DNA from: Chitinophagaceae bacterium
GTDB taxonomy: Bacteria > Bacteroidota > Bacteroidia > Chitinophagales > Chitinophagaceae
Direction: 5' to 3'
Assembly (NCBI GenBank): GCA_009996675.1
Contig: JAACZQ010000001.1
Location: forward strand, 68,227-132,226
Length of the DNA stretch: 64,000 bases
Part shown: piece by piece, positions 44,398 through 56,389 of the stretch
Layout of the letters: each line of letters begins with the position of its first letter
Numbering within the stretch: the first letter of the stretch is position 1
The notes under the pieces: model-generated
The model's database searches: none
What the model saw: the letters and a program-made list of their open reading frames with translations, nothing else
What the model was told of the DNA's origin: nothing
Translations under genes and position numbers: made by a program

Positions 44398-45704
44398 ACC
44401 GCTTCTATGCCCAATGCTTTGCGAATAGCGGCAGCTTTCAGTAAACATTCTTCATATTCCTGAACCGCGTCACTATAAAAAGTGATGCCACCACCCACCT
44501 GGTAGCCCAGGTATTTTTGTGCTGCATTATACAGGATACTCCGGATCACAACATTGAAATCAAAATCACCCTGTGGATCAATATAACCTACGGCACCGGA
44601 ATACAGTCCCCGTTGCTGGTATTCATATTGTTCAATTAGTTCCATAACCCTTTTCTTGGGAGCTCCGGTCATACTGCCCATGGGAAAACAGGCATCAATT
44701 ATAGCAGCGAAGGAATATTGCACATCCAGCTCCCCTTCAATGGTAGAGATCATCTGGTGTACCTGGGGAAAACTATAAATGCCAAATAATTCAGTCACCT
44801 GTACCGTACCACGCCGACAAACCCGGCTCAGGTCATTACGCACGAGATCAACAACCATTACGTTTTCACTTTTGTCTTTCTCGCTTTGCTGCAGGGATTG
44901 GATGAGTGCCTGGTCTGCCTCTGCATCGCCCTGGTTCCGTTTAATGGTTCCTTTGATCGGTTGCGAACAGAGCTGATTGCCTTTTTTACGCAGGAAGCGC
45001 TCTGGACTGGCGCAAAGAAGGTGCCGGTCCTGTAAACGGTAATAGGCAGCAAATGGAGTGGGCGAAAGCATGGTAAGCCGCTGGTATAATGGCAGCGGAT
45101 CAATGCTGGTATCGGTAGCAAAAAATTCCTCACAGTAATTGATTTCATAACAATCACCTCTCAGAATATGCGCCTGCAACTGCCGGATGGCTTCGAGGTA
45201 TTGTTCCCTGGACATGCGTGACCGGATATGAATACCCGTGGGTGCTGGAGGATACTCCTGAATGGCTTCACTGTTGCAAATGGATTGCCATACCTGGGCT
45301 GGATCGGCCTGTAAACAGGAGATCGTTAACGTATTATTTTGCAGTTGCAGCAGAATGTCCGGTACGAAAAAGCAAAGATGTGGGAATGCAATAGGATCGG
45401 GGCGGGAATTAGCGGGACTGCCCAACGCTGCGGGCTGACTTTTCAGTTCGTAACTAAAATGCCCAAAAACCCAATCGCCCTGCTGCTCCGCCAACCAGCT
45501 ATCCAGTTCGGCTAAACTGCTTTTTTCTGGGGGAATTGTATGAACAGCACCAGCTGCTACCAGGCATTCGGCCTGGTGATGTTTGATTTCATACGCATGG
45601 TTATCCAGAAAACAACAGATGTTGAACTGGCGGCACCAGCCCAACATCTGTTGTTTAATGATTGTTGTATGGGGTACAGTAAACTGAAGTGTCTTTCTTT
45701 TCAC
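44394..45704 (-). CDS. pabB: Aminodeoxychorismate synthase component I
   Basis: A 436-residue chorismate-using enzyme. It has LRGDCYEINYCEEF, PIKGTIKRN, ENVMVVDLVRNDLSRVCRRG and MGSMTGAPKKRVMELIEQYE with GLYSGAVGYI, the core motifs of the TrpE/PabB family. The PIKGT lysine favours PabB over anthranilate synthase. The N-terminal domain is short. It makes aminodeoxychorismate for folate synthesis. The Asp-rich gene ends 12 bp upstream, so the two are probably co-transcribed. Confidence 0.88.
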   Translation of the reverse strand: MKRKTLQFTVPHTTIIKQQMLGWCRQFNICCFLDNHAYEIKHHQAECLVAAGAVHTIPPEKSSLAELDSWLAEQQGDWVFGHFSYELKSQPAALGSPANSRPDPIAFPHLCFFVPDILLQLQNNTLTISCLQADPAQVWQSICNSEAIQEYPPAPTGIHIRSRMSREQYLEAIRQLQAHILRGDCYEINYCEEFFATDTSIDPLPLYQRLTMLSPTPFAAYYRLQDRHLLCASPERFLRKKGNQLCSQPIKGTIKRNQGDAEADQALIQSLQQSEKDKSENVMVVDLVRNDLSRVCRRGTVQVTELFGIYSFPQVHQMISTIEGELDVQYSFAAIIDACFPMGSMTGAPKKRVMELIEQYEYQQRGLYSGAVGYIDPQGDFDFNVVIRSILYNAAQKYLGYQVGGGITFYSDAVQEYEECLLKAAAIRKALGIEAV

Positions 45705-45716
45705 GCTTGGGGATGA

Positions 45717-46181
45717 TTAAAAATCATCGTCATCATCGTCGTCAAATCCGCCGCTCTTATCGTTGAACAGATCGAACTCTTTGAAGTCGTCATCGATTTT
45801 GAAATCATCTTCATCTTCTTCTCCTTTTTTCTTGCTGCCTCCGGTCTTTTTACCCTTGCTTTTGGGAATATCAAATTCATCGAAGTCGGGATCCCAATCA
45901 TCGTCTTCTTCCTCACCTTTTTCCCAATCGTCCGATTCTTCAACATCATCATCTTCCTCGTCGTCGTCCTCATCATCTTTAGACTTTTTCGACGCGGTTT
46001 TGGATGCCGATTTTTTTGCGGATGGTTTCAGGTCCATCTCGTCATCATCGTCTTCCAAATCATCATCATCCTCTTCCAATTGTTTTTTACTCTTAGGAGA
46101 GGGTTTTGCAGCTTTCTTGTCTGCTGCGGGTTTCGGGGCGGATTTTTTATTATCCTTATCAGGTCTCGCTGCCATATCCAA
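45717..46181 (-). CDS. Highly acidic, Asp/Lys low-complexity protein
   Basis: A 154-residue protein made almost wholly of Lys/Ala/Ser-rich and Asp/Glu-rich blocks, ending in a run of Asp before a terminal Phe. It is certainly disordered and has no signal peptide. A short hydrophobic pattern (DWDPDFDEFDIPKSK) is repeated loosely as DFKIDDDFKEFDLF. It may start at 46175 (MAARPDKD). The long open plus-strand frame over it is only the complement of GAC/GAT-rich codons. Function unknown; a nucleic-acid-mimicking or protein-binding role is speculation. Confidence 0.75.
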   Translation of the reverse strand: MDMAARPDKDNKKSAPKPAADKKAAKPSPKSKKQLEEDDDDLEDDDDEMDLKPSAKKSASKTASKKSKDDEDDDEEDDDVEESDDWEKGEEEDDDWDPDFDEFDIPKSKGKKTGGSKKKGEEDEDDFKIDDDFKEFDLFNDKSGGFDDDDDDDF

Positions 46182-46261
46182 ATAAGATTACTGCGTAAAA
46201 TTTCAACGCAAATTCCTATTAACCAAATAAATTTTCTCGTTACAAATGCGGTGCCAATCCG

Positions 46262-47674
<1,413 letters not shown>

Positions 47675-47679
47675 ATCAT

Positions 47680-49941
47680 TTAAACCGTTTCCGCATCAAA
47701 ACGATCAACCGTTTGTATACCATTGAGCGATTTCAGGCGGGTAACCAGTTCTTCCAGCTCTTCCTTATCGTGTACAAACACTTTGATGGTTCCCTCAAAT
47801 AATCCCTCCCGTGACTCAATAGTTAGTCCGGATATATTGATCCGCAGATCACCACTAATCACATTGGTTATTTTGTTGATAACACCCACATCATCCAATC
47901 CTACAATCTTTAATCCGGTCAGGAAGGATATTTCCTTGTTTTTCGCCCATTTGGTTTTTACAACCCGGTGCCCGTAATTGGCCAGGAGCTGGGCAGCATT
48001 CGGACAGGAAGTCCGGTGGATGACAAGCCCTTTACCGGTACTGACAAAACCAAACACGTCATCCCCGGGAATCGGGTTGCAGCATTTGGCCAATGCATAC
48101 ATGATTTTGTCGCTGCTTTCCCCGAAAATAATCAGTTCCGAATCTTTCCGGTTCAGGGATTTGGGTGTTGGATCTGCAACCTGTTCATGCACCACCGGTT
48201 TGGGACGGGGAATCTCTATCTTGTCGCCCAATACCTGAAAATCTTTCAATTCCTTCAGGTCAATCGACTTATTGGCAATGCGGTAGTTCAGGTCCAGCGA
48301 AGACGGGAGCTTGTAGAACTGTACGAGTTCGTCGATATTATACTGGCTGTATGCAGCTCCCATACTTTCCAGTTTACGCTGCAATATGTATTTACCGTCT
48401 TCGGCAATTTTTCTCTTTTCTTCCCGCAGCGCATCTTTGATTTTATTGCGCGCTTTGGCTGTTACCACAAATCCCAGCCAGTCTTCCGAGGGCTTTTGTT
48501 TATTACTGGTAATGATCTCTACCTGGTCGCCACTCCGCAGTTTATGACTGATGGGTACCAGCTTATGGTGCACTTTGGCTCCAATACATTTTGATCCGAT
48601 GGCTGAGTGGATGGAAAAAGCAAAATCAAGCGCTGTACTGCCGGTGGGAAGCATTTTCACTTCTCCCTTGGGCGTGTACACATAAATTTCCTCTGCCAGG
48701 AAGGAGGTTTTGAAATCCTGGAGAAAATCCACCCCCTCCGTATCCTGGTTGCTGAGCACTTCCCGGATTTGTCCGAACCATTTATCAAAACGGTCTTCAT
48801 CGGTATTGGTACTGCCTTCCTTGTATTTAAAATGCGCCGCCAGACCTTTTTCCGCAATTTCATTCATGCGTTTGGTCCGTATCTGTACTTCCACCCATTT
48901 TCCCTGCGGGCCCATTACCGTGGTATGCAAGGCTTCGTATCCATTGCTTTTGGGATTACTGAGCCAGTCGCGCAAACGCTCAGGCGAGGGCATATATTCG
49001 TCGGTGATCATGGAATATACTTTCCAGCAATCTTCTTTTTCCCGCTCGGGAGGTGAATCCAGTATTACGCGGATGGCGAAAAGATCATATACTTCCTCAA
49101 AAGCCACTCCTTTTTTCCGGATTTTATTCCAGATGGAATGTATGCTCTTGGGACGTCCATAAATCTCAAAATTGAAGTTGGCATGCTGTAATTTTTCTTT
49201 CAGCGGCCGGATAAACTCATTGATATAACGGGTTCGTTCACGCCTGGTCTCAGCCAGTTTACGTGCAATGTCCTTGTAGGCTTCCGGCTCCATGTATTTC
49301 ATGGACAGATCTTCCAGCTCGGTCTTGATATTATACAAACCCATGCGGTGCGCCAGCGGGGCATAAACCCACACGGTTTCTGAAGCAATCTTGAGCTGTT
49401 TCTCCCGTTTCATGTGATCCAGCGTACGCATATTATGCAGCCGGTCGGCCAGTTTGATCAGGATAACACGGGGATCATCGGTAAGGGTTAATAGAATCTT
49501 TTTGAAATTCTCAGCCTGCTGGGAGGTATTCGTATCAATAACATTGGAAATCTTGGTCAGCCCATCCACAATACGGGCTATTTCCGTTCCAAACTCCCGC
49601 TCAATATCTTCCAGGGAAATATCCGTGTCTTCCACGGTATCGTGCAACAAGGCACAGATGGTACTGCGTACACCCAGACCAATCTCTTCCACACAAATCA
49701 TGGCAACGGCAATGGGATGGAGGATATAGGGCTCGCCACTTTTGCGACGCATGGTTTTATGCGCTTCCGCAGCCATTTCAAACGCGTGACGTACCAGTTC
49801 CTTGTCGCCTTTTTTCAACTTCGACTTCAAACTGCGCAACAGCGCCCGGTAATGCCGGATAATCTCTTTCTTTTCCTGCTCTTCGTTCAGGTTATACGGC
49901 GGTAATGCCGTCTCCACGGGACTGACTTGCGGTTGCTCCAT
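47680..49941 (-). CDS. Bifunctional (p)ppGpp synthetase/hydrolase (RelA/SpoT homolog)
   Basis: About 753 residues with the complete RSH layout: HD hydrolase domain with intact His100-Asp101 (ALLHDTVEDTD), synthetase domain (VYDLFAIRVILDS and RTKRMNEIAEKG), TGS domain (VYTPKGEVKMLPTGSTALDFAF split at its Gly) and a C-terminal ACT domain. The intact HD suggests a Rel-type enzyme that both makes and degrades (p)ppGpp. The frame opens at 49983, but the ATG at 49941 (MEQPQVSP) is preferred because the extension runs into the upstream regulatory region. Confidence 0.95.
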   Translation of the reverse strand: MEQPQVSPVETALPPYNLNEEQEKKEIIRHYRALLRSLKSKLKKGDKELVRHAFEMAAEAHKTMRRKSGEPYILHPIAVAMICVEEIGLGVRSTICALLHDTVEDTDISLEDIEREFGTEIARIVDGLTKISNVIDTNTSQQAENFKKILLTLTDDPRVILIKLADRLHNMRTLDHMKREKQLKIASETVWVYAPLAHRMGLYNIKTELEDLSMKYMEPEAYKDIARKLAETRRERTRYINEFIRPLKEKLQHANFNFEIYGRPKSIHSIWNKIRKKGVAFEEVYDLFAIRVILDSPPEREKEDCWKVYSMITDEYMPSPERLRDWLSNPKSNGYEALHTTVMGPQGKWVEVQIRTKRMNEIAEKGLAAHFKYKEGSTNTDEDRFDKWFGQIREVLSNQDTEGVDFLQDFKTSFLAEEIYVYTPKGEVKMLPTGSTALDFAFSIHSAIGSKCIGAKVHHKLVPISHKLRSGDQVEIITSNKQKPSEDWLGFVVTAKARNKIKDALREEKRKIAEDGKYILQRKLESMGAAYSQYNIDELVQFYKLPSSLDLNYRIANKSIDLKELKDFQVLGDKIEIPRPKPVVHEQVADPTPKSLNRKDSELIIFGESSDKIMYALAKCCNPIPGDDVFGFVSTGKGLVIHRTSCPNAAQLLANYGHRVVKTKWAKNKEISFLTGLKIVGLDDVGVINKITNVISGDLRINISGLTIESREGLFEGTIKVFVHDKEELEELVTRLKSLNGIQTVDRFDAETV

Positions 49942-49984
49942 ATCTACTACGAATATACGAAAAGGCGGTCGTTGAGGGTGCAAA

Positions 49985-50058
49985 GTGAAAGGTCAAAACT
50001 GAAAAGAGCATTCTTCCCAAAAACCTTTTCCCATTTCATTTTTCGCCTTTCGCACCCC
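49985..50058. repeat. Inverted pair of heptamer arrays, RSH-ABC gap
   Basis: GTGAAAG, GTCAAAA, CTGAAAA from 49985, then in the opposite sense five units of the form NNNTTTC (CCTTTTC, CCATTTC, ATTTTTC, GCCTTTC, then GCACCCC) at 50024-50058. Purine-rich units pair with the pyrimidine-rich ones. Confidence 0.6.
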
Positions 50059-50107
50059 GCCCCCGCATTTTTTCCACCGGCGGCAAGTTCTTCGTCGATT
50101 CACCCGT

Positions 50108-50115
50108 TAACTTTG
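50108..50115 (+). promoter_or_regulatory. Bacteroidota -7 element (TAACTTTG) for the ABC exporter
   Basis: Exact TAnnTTTG; the ATG at 50123 begins 8 bases after its last G, leaving a leader of only about three bases. Confidence 0.5.
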
Positions 50116-50122
50116 CAGGTTC

Positions 50123-51943
50123 ATGAGCGAGGCCAAGAAAAAGAAACTGTTTGATTTTTCATTACTCGGACGGGTATTTTATTTCGTGCGTCCTTACCGG
50201 GGTATTTTTTACCTCAGCCTCCTGCTGGCCGTGGTCATGGCCGTTTTTGCACCCATCAGGCCCTACCTGATTCAGTTAACAGTTGATAAAGCTACCGGTA
50301 AAGCTGTAACGGCACCAGGATGGCTGGAAAGCCTGCTGCTGGGTCAGGATATCTCGGATGCCACCAGGTTTATCATTGCCATTACTTTGTTCCAGATCGT
50401 ATTTCTCTTTGTGGAAACCACCATCCGCTTCATCTTTTCTTTCTTAACGGCGTCCATGGGACAACATGTGGTGAAAGATATGCGGGTGACGGTTTATAGG
50501 AAGATACTGGGACTGAACCTGCGCCAATTTGATCAGACACCCATTGGTACCCTAACCACCCGCACCATTGATGATATAGAAAGGATCAATGATATATTCT
50601 CAGACGGACTGATTCCCATCATTGCCGATCTGCTGACGATTGTGATTACACTGGGTACCATGTTCTGGATGGACTGGCGATTGACCCTCATCAGCCTGGC
50701 GCCTTTCCCCATTATGATTGTGGCTACCTATTATTTCAAGGAGAGCGTGAACAAGAGCTTTATACAGGTGCGGAATGCTGTTGCGGCGTTGAATGCTTTT
50801 GTGCAGGAACATATTACCGGTATGCAGGTGGTACAGGCATTTGCGGCAGAAGAGCGGGAGATGAGCAAGTTCAAAAAAATCAACGCCCAGCACCGGAATG
50901 CCAATATCAAAGCCATTTTTGCCTATTCCGTTTTCTTTCCTGTGGTGGAAGTGGTGCTGGCACTGAGTACAGGCTTATTGGTGTGGTGGATAGCCGGACG
51001 TTCACTGGATGCGGGTTTGCTGATGGCATTTATCCTTTACCTGAACCAGATATTCCGCCCGCTCCGCGTGATTGCCGATAAGTTCAATGTATTGCAGATG
51101 GGTATGGTGGCTGCTGAAAGGGTATTAAAAGTGCTGGATAATCAGGATGCTTTACCGCCCGATGCACCCGATGCCCTGAACCCGTCAACCATCCGTGGGG
51201 ATATTGCGTTTGAAAAAGTACATTTTTCCTATACCGGCGAACAACAGGTATTGCGCGATATCAGTTTTACGGTAAAAGCAGGGGAGACGGTAGCCCTGGT
51301 GGGACATACCGGCAGCGGCAAAACCTCCATCATCAGCCTCCTGAACCGGTTGTACCAGGTACAGGAAGGAACCATACGTATTGATGGTGCACCCATACAG
51401 TCATACCAGGTAGATGCTCTGCGGAAGCATATCGGCGTGGTATTGCAGGATGTATTCCTCTTCTCGGGCTCTGTACTGGATAATATTACCCTGCGTAATC
51501 CCGATATCAGTCTCGAACAGGTTGAATCAGCAGCCCGTATGATTGGGGTACACGATTTTATTATGCAATTGCCGGGGGGATATCAGTACCATGTGATGGA
51601 AAGGGGCAGTACATTAAGTCTGGGACAGCGACAGCTGATTTCCTTTATCCGGGCTTTATTGTACAATCCTTCCATCCTGATCCTGGACGAAGCCACTTCT
51701 TCCATTGATACAGAAAGTGAATTACTGATAGAGAAAGCCATTGATACCCTGATTGCCGGGCGTACATCCATTGTTATTGCGCACCGCTTATCGACTATAC
51801 GTAAAGCCAATAAAATCATTGTATTAGATAAGGGTGAAGTCAAGGAAATGGGGTCTCATGAGGAATTGCTCATGGCGGGCGGCTTTTATGCGCGCTTGCA
51901 TGAAATGCAGTTTGAAAAAAAGAAAACCAGCCTGGTCCCTTAA
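50123..51943 (+). CDS. ABC exporter, fused membrane and ATPase domains
   Basis: A 606-residue half-transporter. Six membrane helices fill residues about 20-320, with a coupling stretch RTIDDIERINDIFSDGLIP. The ATPase domain has Walker A GHTGSGKTS, Q-loop VLQDVFLFSG, signature LSLGQRQ and Walker B ILILDEATSS. It is a type IV exporter that works as a dimer (MsbA/multidrug type). The substrate cannot be inferred. The signature starts LSLGQ, a common variant of LSGGQ. It lies divergent from the RSH gene. Confidence 0.92.
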   Translation: MSEAKKKKLFDFSLLGRVFYFVRPYRGIFYLSLLLAVVMAVFAPIRPYLIQLTVDKATGKAVTAPGWLESLLLGQDISDATRFIIAITLFQIVFLFVETTIRFIFSFLTASMGQHVVKDMRVTVYRKILGLNLRQFDQTPIGTLTTRTIDDIERINDIFSDGLIPIIADLLTIVITLGTMFWMDWRLTLISLAPFPIMIVATYYFKESVNKSFIQVRNAVAALNAFVQEHITGMQVVQAFAAEEREMSKFKKINAQHRNANIKAIFAYSVFFPVVEVVLALSTGLLVWWIAGRSLDAGLLMAFILYLNQIFRPLRVIADKFNVLQMGMVAAERVLKVLDNQDALPPDAPDALNPSTIRGDIAFEKVHFSYTGEQQVLRDISFTVKAGETVALVGHTGSGKTSIISLLNRLYQVQEGTIRIDGAPIQSYQVDALRKHIGVVLQDVFLFSGSVLDNITLRNPDISLEQVESAARMIGVHDFIMQLPGGYQYHVMERGSTLSLGQRQLISFIRALLYNPSILILDEATSSIDTESELLIEKAIDTLIAGRTSIVIAHRLSTIRKANKIIVLDKGEVKEMGSHEELLMAGGFYARLHEMQFEKKKTSLVP

Positions 51944-52092
51944 GACCTGCAATACTAACAGATACGGGGGACAGGGACTGTTTTATGGCTATCAGAAACC
52001 CGATTTTCAGGGGATTCCGGGCTTCTGCGCCTGCATCATAGAAATTTATCATTTTCCCCTTCCCGCATTTCATTTTTACCCCCCTTTACCCC

Positions 52093-52100
52093 TATCTTTG
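52093..52100 (+). promoter_or_regulatory. Bacteroidota -7 element (TATCTTTG) for the atp operon
   Basis: Exact TAnnTTTG in the common TATCTTTGC form, 20 bp before the atpB ATG. The preceding C/T-rich stretch carries no TTTG at -33. Confidence 0.55.
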
Positions 52101-52120
52101 CCGCAAATTTTGAGATAGGT

Positions 52121-53469
<1,349 letters not shown>

Positions 53470-53492
53470 TTGGATCCAACGAATTCCAATCT

Positions 53493-53530
53493 TATACAGA
53501 CCCCAAGCAAAGGGCGAAAGGGTCTGTATA
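53493..53530 (+). terminator. Hairpin between atpE and atpF (attenuator or stability element)
   Basis: Perfect 11-bp stem (TATACAGACCC at 53493-53503 with 53520-53530), 16-base loop, then TTTT. It may end part of the transcripts or protect the atpE 3' end, raising subunit c output over the rest of the operon. Confidence 0.65.
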
Positions 53531-53576
53531 TTTTCCCAAGTAGAACTTTACAAACGCGTTATAATAAACTGTATTT

Positions 53577-54086
53577 ATGCTGTTAGAGATCAATCCGCTG
53601 GTATTACCTGATATCGGACTTGTATTCTGGAATACCGTTGCTTTTCTGGTATTGGTGATCGTATTGGGTCGCTTTGCCTGGAAGCCCATCCTGAAAGCCA
53701 TTAATGATCGTGAGCAGGGTATTGAAGATGCCCTGGCAAAGGCCGATAAGATGAAGGCTGATATGGCTGCCATGCAGAATGAAAACGAAGCAATGCTGGC
53801 CAAGGCCCGTGAAGAAAGATCTGTTATGATCCGTGAAGCCAAGGACACTGCCGATAAAATGGTAGCTGAAGCCAAAGACAAAGCCAGAGCAGAATACGAT
53901 CGTATTGTTGCTGAAGCGCAAACGGCTATCACCCAGCAGAAAAATGCTGCCCTCACTGAAGTGAAGAATCAGGTAGGGTCACTGGTGGTTGAAGTAGCAG
54001 AGAAAGTGCTGCGCCGCGAATTGGCAAACAAAGCAGAACAGGAGAGCTACATCAGACAACTGGCTGATGGTGTTAAATTAAATTAA
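53577..54086 (+). CDS. atpF: F-type ATP synthase subunit b
   Basis: A 169-residue peripheral-stalk subunit. One N-terminal membrane helix (IGLVFWNTVAFLVLVIVLGRFAW) is followed by WKPILKAINDREQGIEDAL and a long charged helix. It links Fo to F1. The hairpin before it separates it from atpE, and another hairpin lies after it. Confidence 0.93.
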   Translation: MLLEINPLVLPDIGLVFWNTVAFLVLVIVLGRFAWKPILKAINDREQGIEDALAKADKMKADMAAMQNENEAMLAKAREERSVMIREAKDTADKMVAEAKDKARAEYDRIVAEAQTAITQQKNAALTEVKNQVGSLVVEVAEKVLRRELANKAEQESYIRQLADGVKLN

Positions 54087-54124
54087 TCGCTTTGGAAATT
54101 TGTGCACTTGAAAATGAGCTGAGC

Positions 54125-54155
54125 ATCATTTTTAAATGTTCAAAGTAAAAATGAT
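54125..54155 (+). other. Hairpin between atpF and atpH
   Basis: Perfect 10-bp AT-rich stem (ATCATTTTTA at 54125-54134, TAAAAATGAT at 54146-54155), 11-base loop, 15 bp before the atpH ATG. No T-run follows, so it is more likely a stability or translation element than a terminator. Confidence 0.5.
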
Positions 54156-54170
54156 CAAATTAAAAGATAG

Positions 54171-54734
54171 ATGCAAAATCCACGTTTAGCCGGCAGATAT
54201 GCGAAGAGCCTGATTGACCTTGCCATTGAGCAGGGCCAGCTGGAAGCCGTGTATGCGGATATGAAATACCTGCAGCAGGTTTGCAAGGCCAGCAAGGATT
54301 TTACCAATCTGCTGAAAAGCCCTGTAATCAAGGCGGATCAGAAGAACAGTATTATTAAAGCTGTAACAGATGGTAAAGTAAGCAAACTTACTGCCGCTTT
54401 CAACGACCTGCTGGTTCGCAAAGGACGCGAAAGCGATCTGATGGAGATAGCAGCCGCTGTTGTTGAACAATACAATACCCTGAAAGGCATACACCGCGTA
54501 ACACTCACAACAGCTGTACCGGTAAGCGACGAGCTGAAAAAATCAATTGAAGACAAAGTGAAAACCGCCAATGATTTTGGTACCGTGGAACTGGAAACCA
54601 AAACAGATGAAAGCCTGATCGGCGGGTTTGTGCTGGAATTCAATAATAACTTGGTGGATGCAAGCATCCTCCGCGATCTGAAAGACATCAAAAAACAGTT
54701 TCTGCAGAACCTTTATATTCAGCAGATCCGATAA
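54171..54734 (+). CDS. atpH: F-type ATP synthase subunit delta
   Basis: A 187-residue OSCP/delta subunit: helical N-domain beginning LAGRYAKSLIDLAIEQ, and the C-terminal IGGFVLEFNNNLVDASILRDLKDIKKQ, the conserved end of the family. It sits on top of F1 and joins the stalk. atpA starts 30 bp later. Confidence 0.93.
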   Translation: MQNPRLAGRYAKSLIDLAIEQGQLEAVYADMKYLQQVCKASKDFTNLLKSPVIKADQKNSIIKAVTDGKVSKLTAAFNDLLVRKGRESDLMEIAAAVVEQYNTLKGIHRVTLTTAVPVSDELKKSIEDKVKTANDFGTVELETKTDESLIGGFVLEFNNNLVDASILRDLKDIKKQFLQNLYIQQIR

Positions 54735-54764
54735 TTAAACAACAATCATCAAATACAATACATC

Positions 54765-56342
54765 ATGGTGGACATTAAACCCGATGAGATATCAGCGATA
54801 CTGAGGCAGCAACTCAGCAACTTTAATGCTTCGGCTGACCTGGAAGAAGTAGGTACCGTATTGCAGGTGGGTGACGGTATTGCCCGCGTGTACGGTTTGA
54901 ATGGCGTACGCAGTGGTGAGCTGGTAGAGTTTGAAAACGGCGTTAAAGCAATTGCCCTGAACCTGGAAGAAGATAATGTGGGTGTGGTATTGATGGGTGA
55001 GAGCGGCGACATTAAAGAAGGTGCCAAAGTTAAAAGAACCGGTAAGATCGCTTCTATTAAAGTAGGTGACGGTCTGGTAGGTCGTGTGATCAATACCCTG
55101 GGTGATCCCATCGACGGTAAGGGTCCCATCACCGGCGATCTGTATGAAATGCCCCTGGAGCGTAAAGCCCCCGGTGTTATTTACCGTGAACCCGTTAAAG
55201 AACCACTGCAAACTGGTATCAAAGCCATCGATGCGATGATTCCCGTTGGCCGCGGGCAGCGTGAGCTGGTAATCGGTGACCGCCAGACTGGTAAAACTGC
55301 CATCTGCGTGGATACTATCATCAACCAGAAAGAATTTTACGATGCCGGCAAACCGGTATATTGTATCTATGTAGCCATTGGTCAGAAAGCATCTACCGTT
55401 GCCGGTGTGATGAAAACCCTGGCTGATAATGGAGCGATGGCTTACACTACCATCGTTTCCGCTTCTGCATCAGATCCCGCTCCCCAGCAGTTCTATGCTC
55501 CTTTCGCCGGTGCTGCCATCGGTGAATTCTTCCGCGATACCGGTCGCCCCGCACTGATTATCTATGATGATCTGTCTAAGCAGGCCGTAGCTTACCGCGA
55601 AGTATCCCTGCTGCTGAGAAGACCTCCCGGACGTGAAGCATATCCTGGTGACGTATTCTACCTGCACAGCCGTTTGCTGGAGCGTGCCGCTAAAGTAATC
55701 AGCAATGATGAAGTGGCTAAAAACATGAACGACCTGCCCGATTCCATCAAACACCTGGTGAAAGGTGGTGGTTCATTAACAGCCCTGCCCATCATTGAAA
55801 CACAGGCCGGTGACGTATCTGCCTATATCCCTACCAACGTAATCTCCATCACCGATGGTCAGATATTCCTGGAGAGTAACCTGTTTAACGCAGGTATCCG
55901 TCCGGCAATCAACGTAGGTATCTCTGTAAGCCGTGTGGGTGGTAACGCTCAGATTAAATCCATGAAAAAAGTATCTGGTACCCTGAAGCTCGACCAGGCA
56001 CTCTATCGCGAGATGGAAGCCTTCTCTAAATTCGGTGGTGATCTGGATGCGGCTACCAAACTGGTACTGGACAAAGGTGCCCGTAACGTGGAAATCCTGA
56101 AACAGCCTCAGTATACGCCCTTCTCCGTTGAAAAGCAGGTAGCGATCATTTACCTGGGTACCCAGGGCCTGCTGCGTGAAGTAGCTGTGAAGAAAGTGAA
56201 GGAATTCGAATCTCACTTCCTTACCGAAATGGAAAACAAACTGCCCGATGTACTGGCCGAATTCAAAAAGGGTAACCTGCCTGAAGATGGCATTAACAAA
56301 ATGGTGGAACTGGCGAAAAGCCTGACTGCTATGTACAAATAA
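54765..56342 (+). CDS. atpA: F-type ATP synthase subunit alpha
   Basis: A 525-residue F1 subunit. It has the beta-barrel N-domain, P-loop [32 protein letters not shown] (split at the Arg finger region) and [12 protein letters not shown]. Length and motifs are normal. It forms the catalytic hexamer with beta, which is encoded elsewhere. atpG does not follow: a strong terminator and a convergent gene come next. Confidence 0.96.
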   Translation: MVDIKPDEISAILRQQLSNFNASADLEEVGTVLQVGDGIARVYGLNGVRSGELVEFENGVKAIALNLEEDNVGVVLMGESGDIKEGAKVKRTGKIASIKVGDGLVGRVINTLGDPIDGKGPITGDLYEMPLERKAPGVIYREPVKEPLQTGIKAIDAMIPVGRGQRELVIGDRQTGKTAICVDTIINQKEFYDAGKPVYCIYVAIGQKASTVAGVMKTLADNGAMAYTTIVSASASDPAPQQFYAPFAGAAIGEFFRDTGRPALIIYDDLSKQAVAYREVSLLLRRPPGREAYPGDVFYLHSRLLERAAKVISNDEVAKNMNDLPDSIKHLVKGGGSLTALPIIETQAGDVSAYIPTNVISITDGQIFLESNLFNAGIRPAINVGISVSRVGGNAQIKSMKKVSGTLKLDQALYREMEAFSKFGGDLDAATKLVLDKGARNVEILKQPQYTPFSVEKQVAIIYLGTQGLLREVAVKKVKEFESHFLTEMENKLPDVLAEFKKGNLPEDGINKMVELAKSLTAMYK

Positions 56343-56361
56343 GCATGTTGATACCTGATAG

Positions 56362-56389
56362 AAAAAACCCTCCGTTCGGAGGGTTTTTT
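56362..56389. terminator. Bidirectional terminator between atpA and amylosucrase
   Basis: Symmetric 12-bp stem (AAAAAACCCTCC with its complement), GTTC loop, A-run on the left and T-run on the right, so it works in both directions. The amylosucrase stop codon (56389-56391) overlaps its right edge. Confidence 0.92.

Noticed and set aside
45763-46185. Ser-rich 140-codon plus-strand frame
   Set aside because: It is the complement of GAC/GAT-rich codons of the Asp-rich gene, giving Ser runs with no other features.
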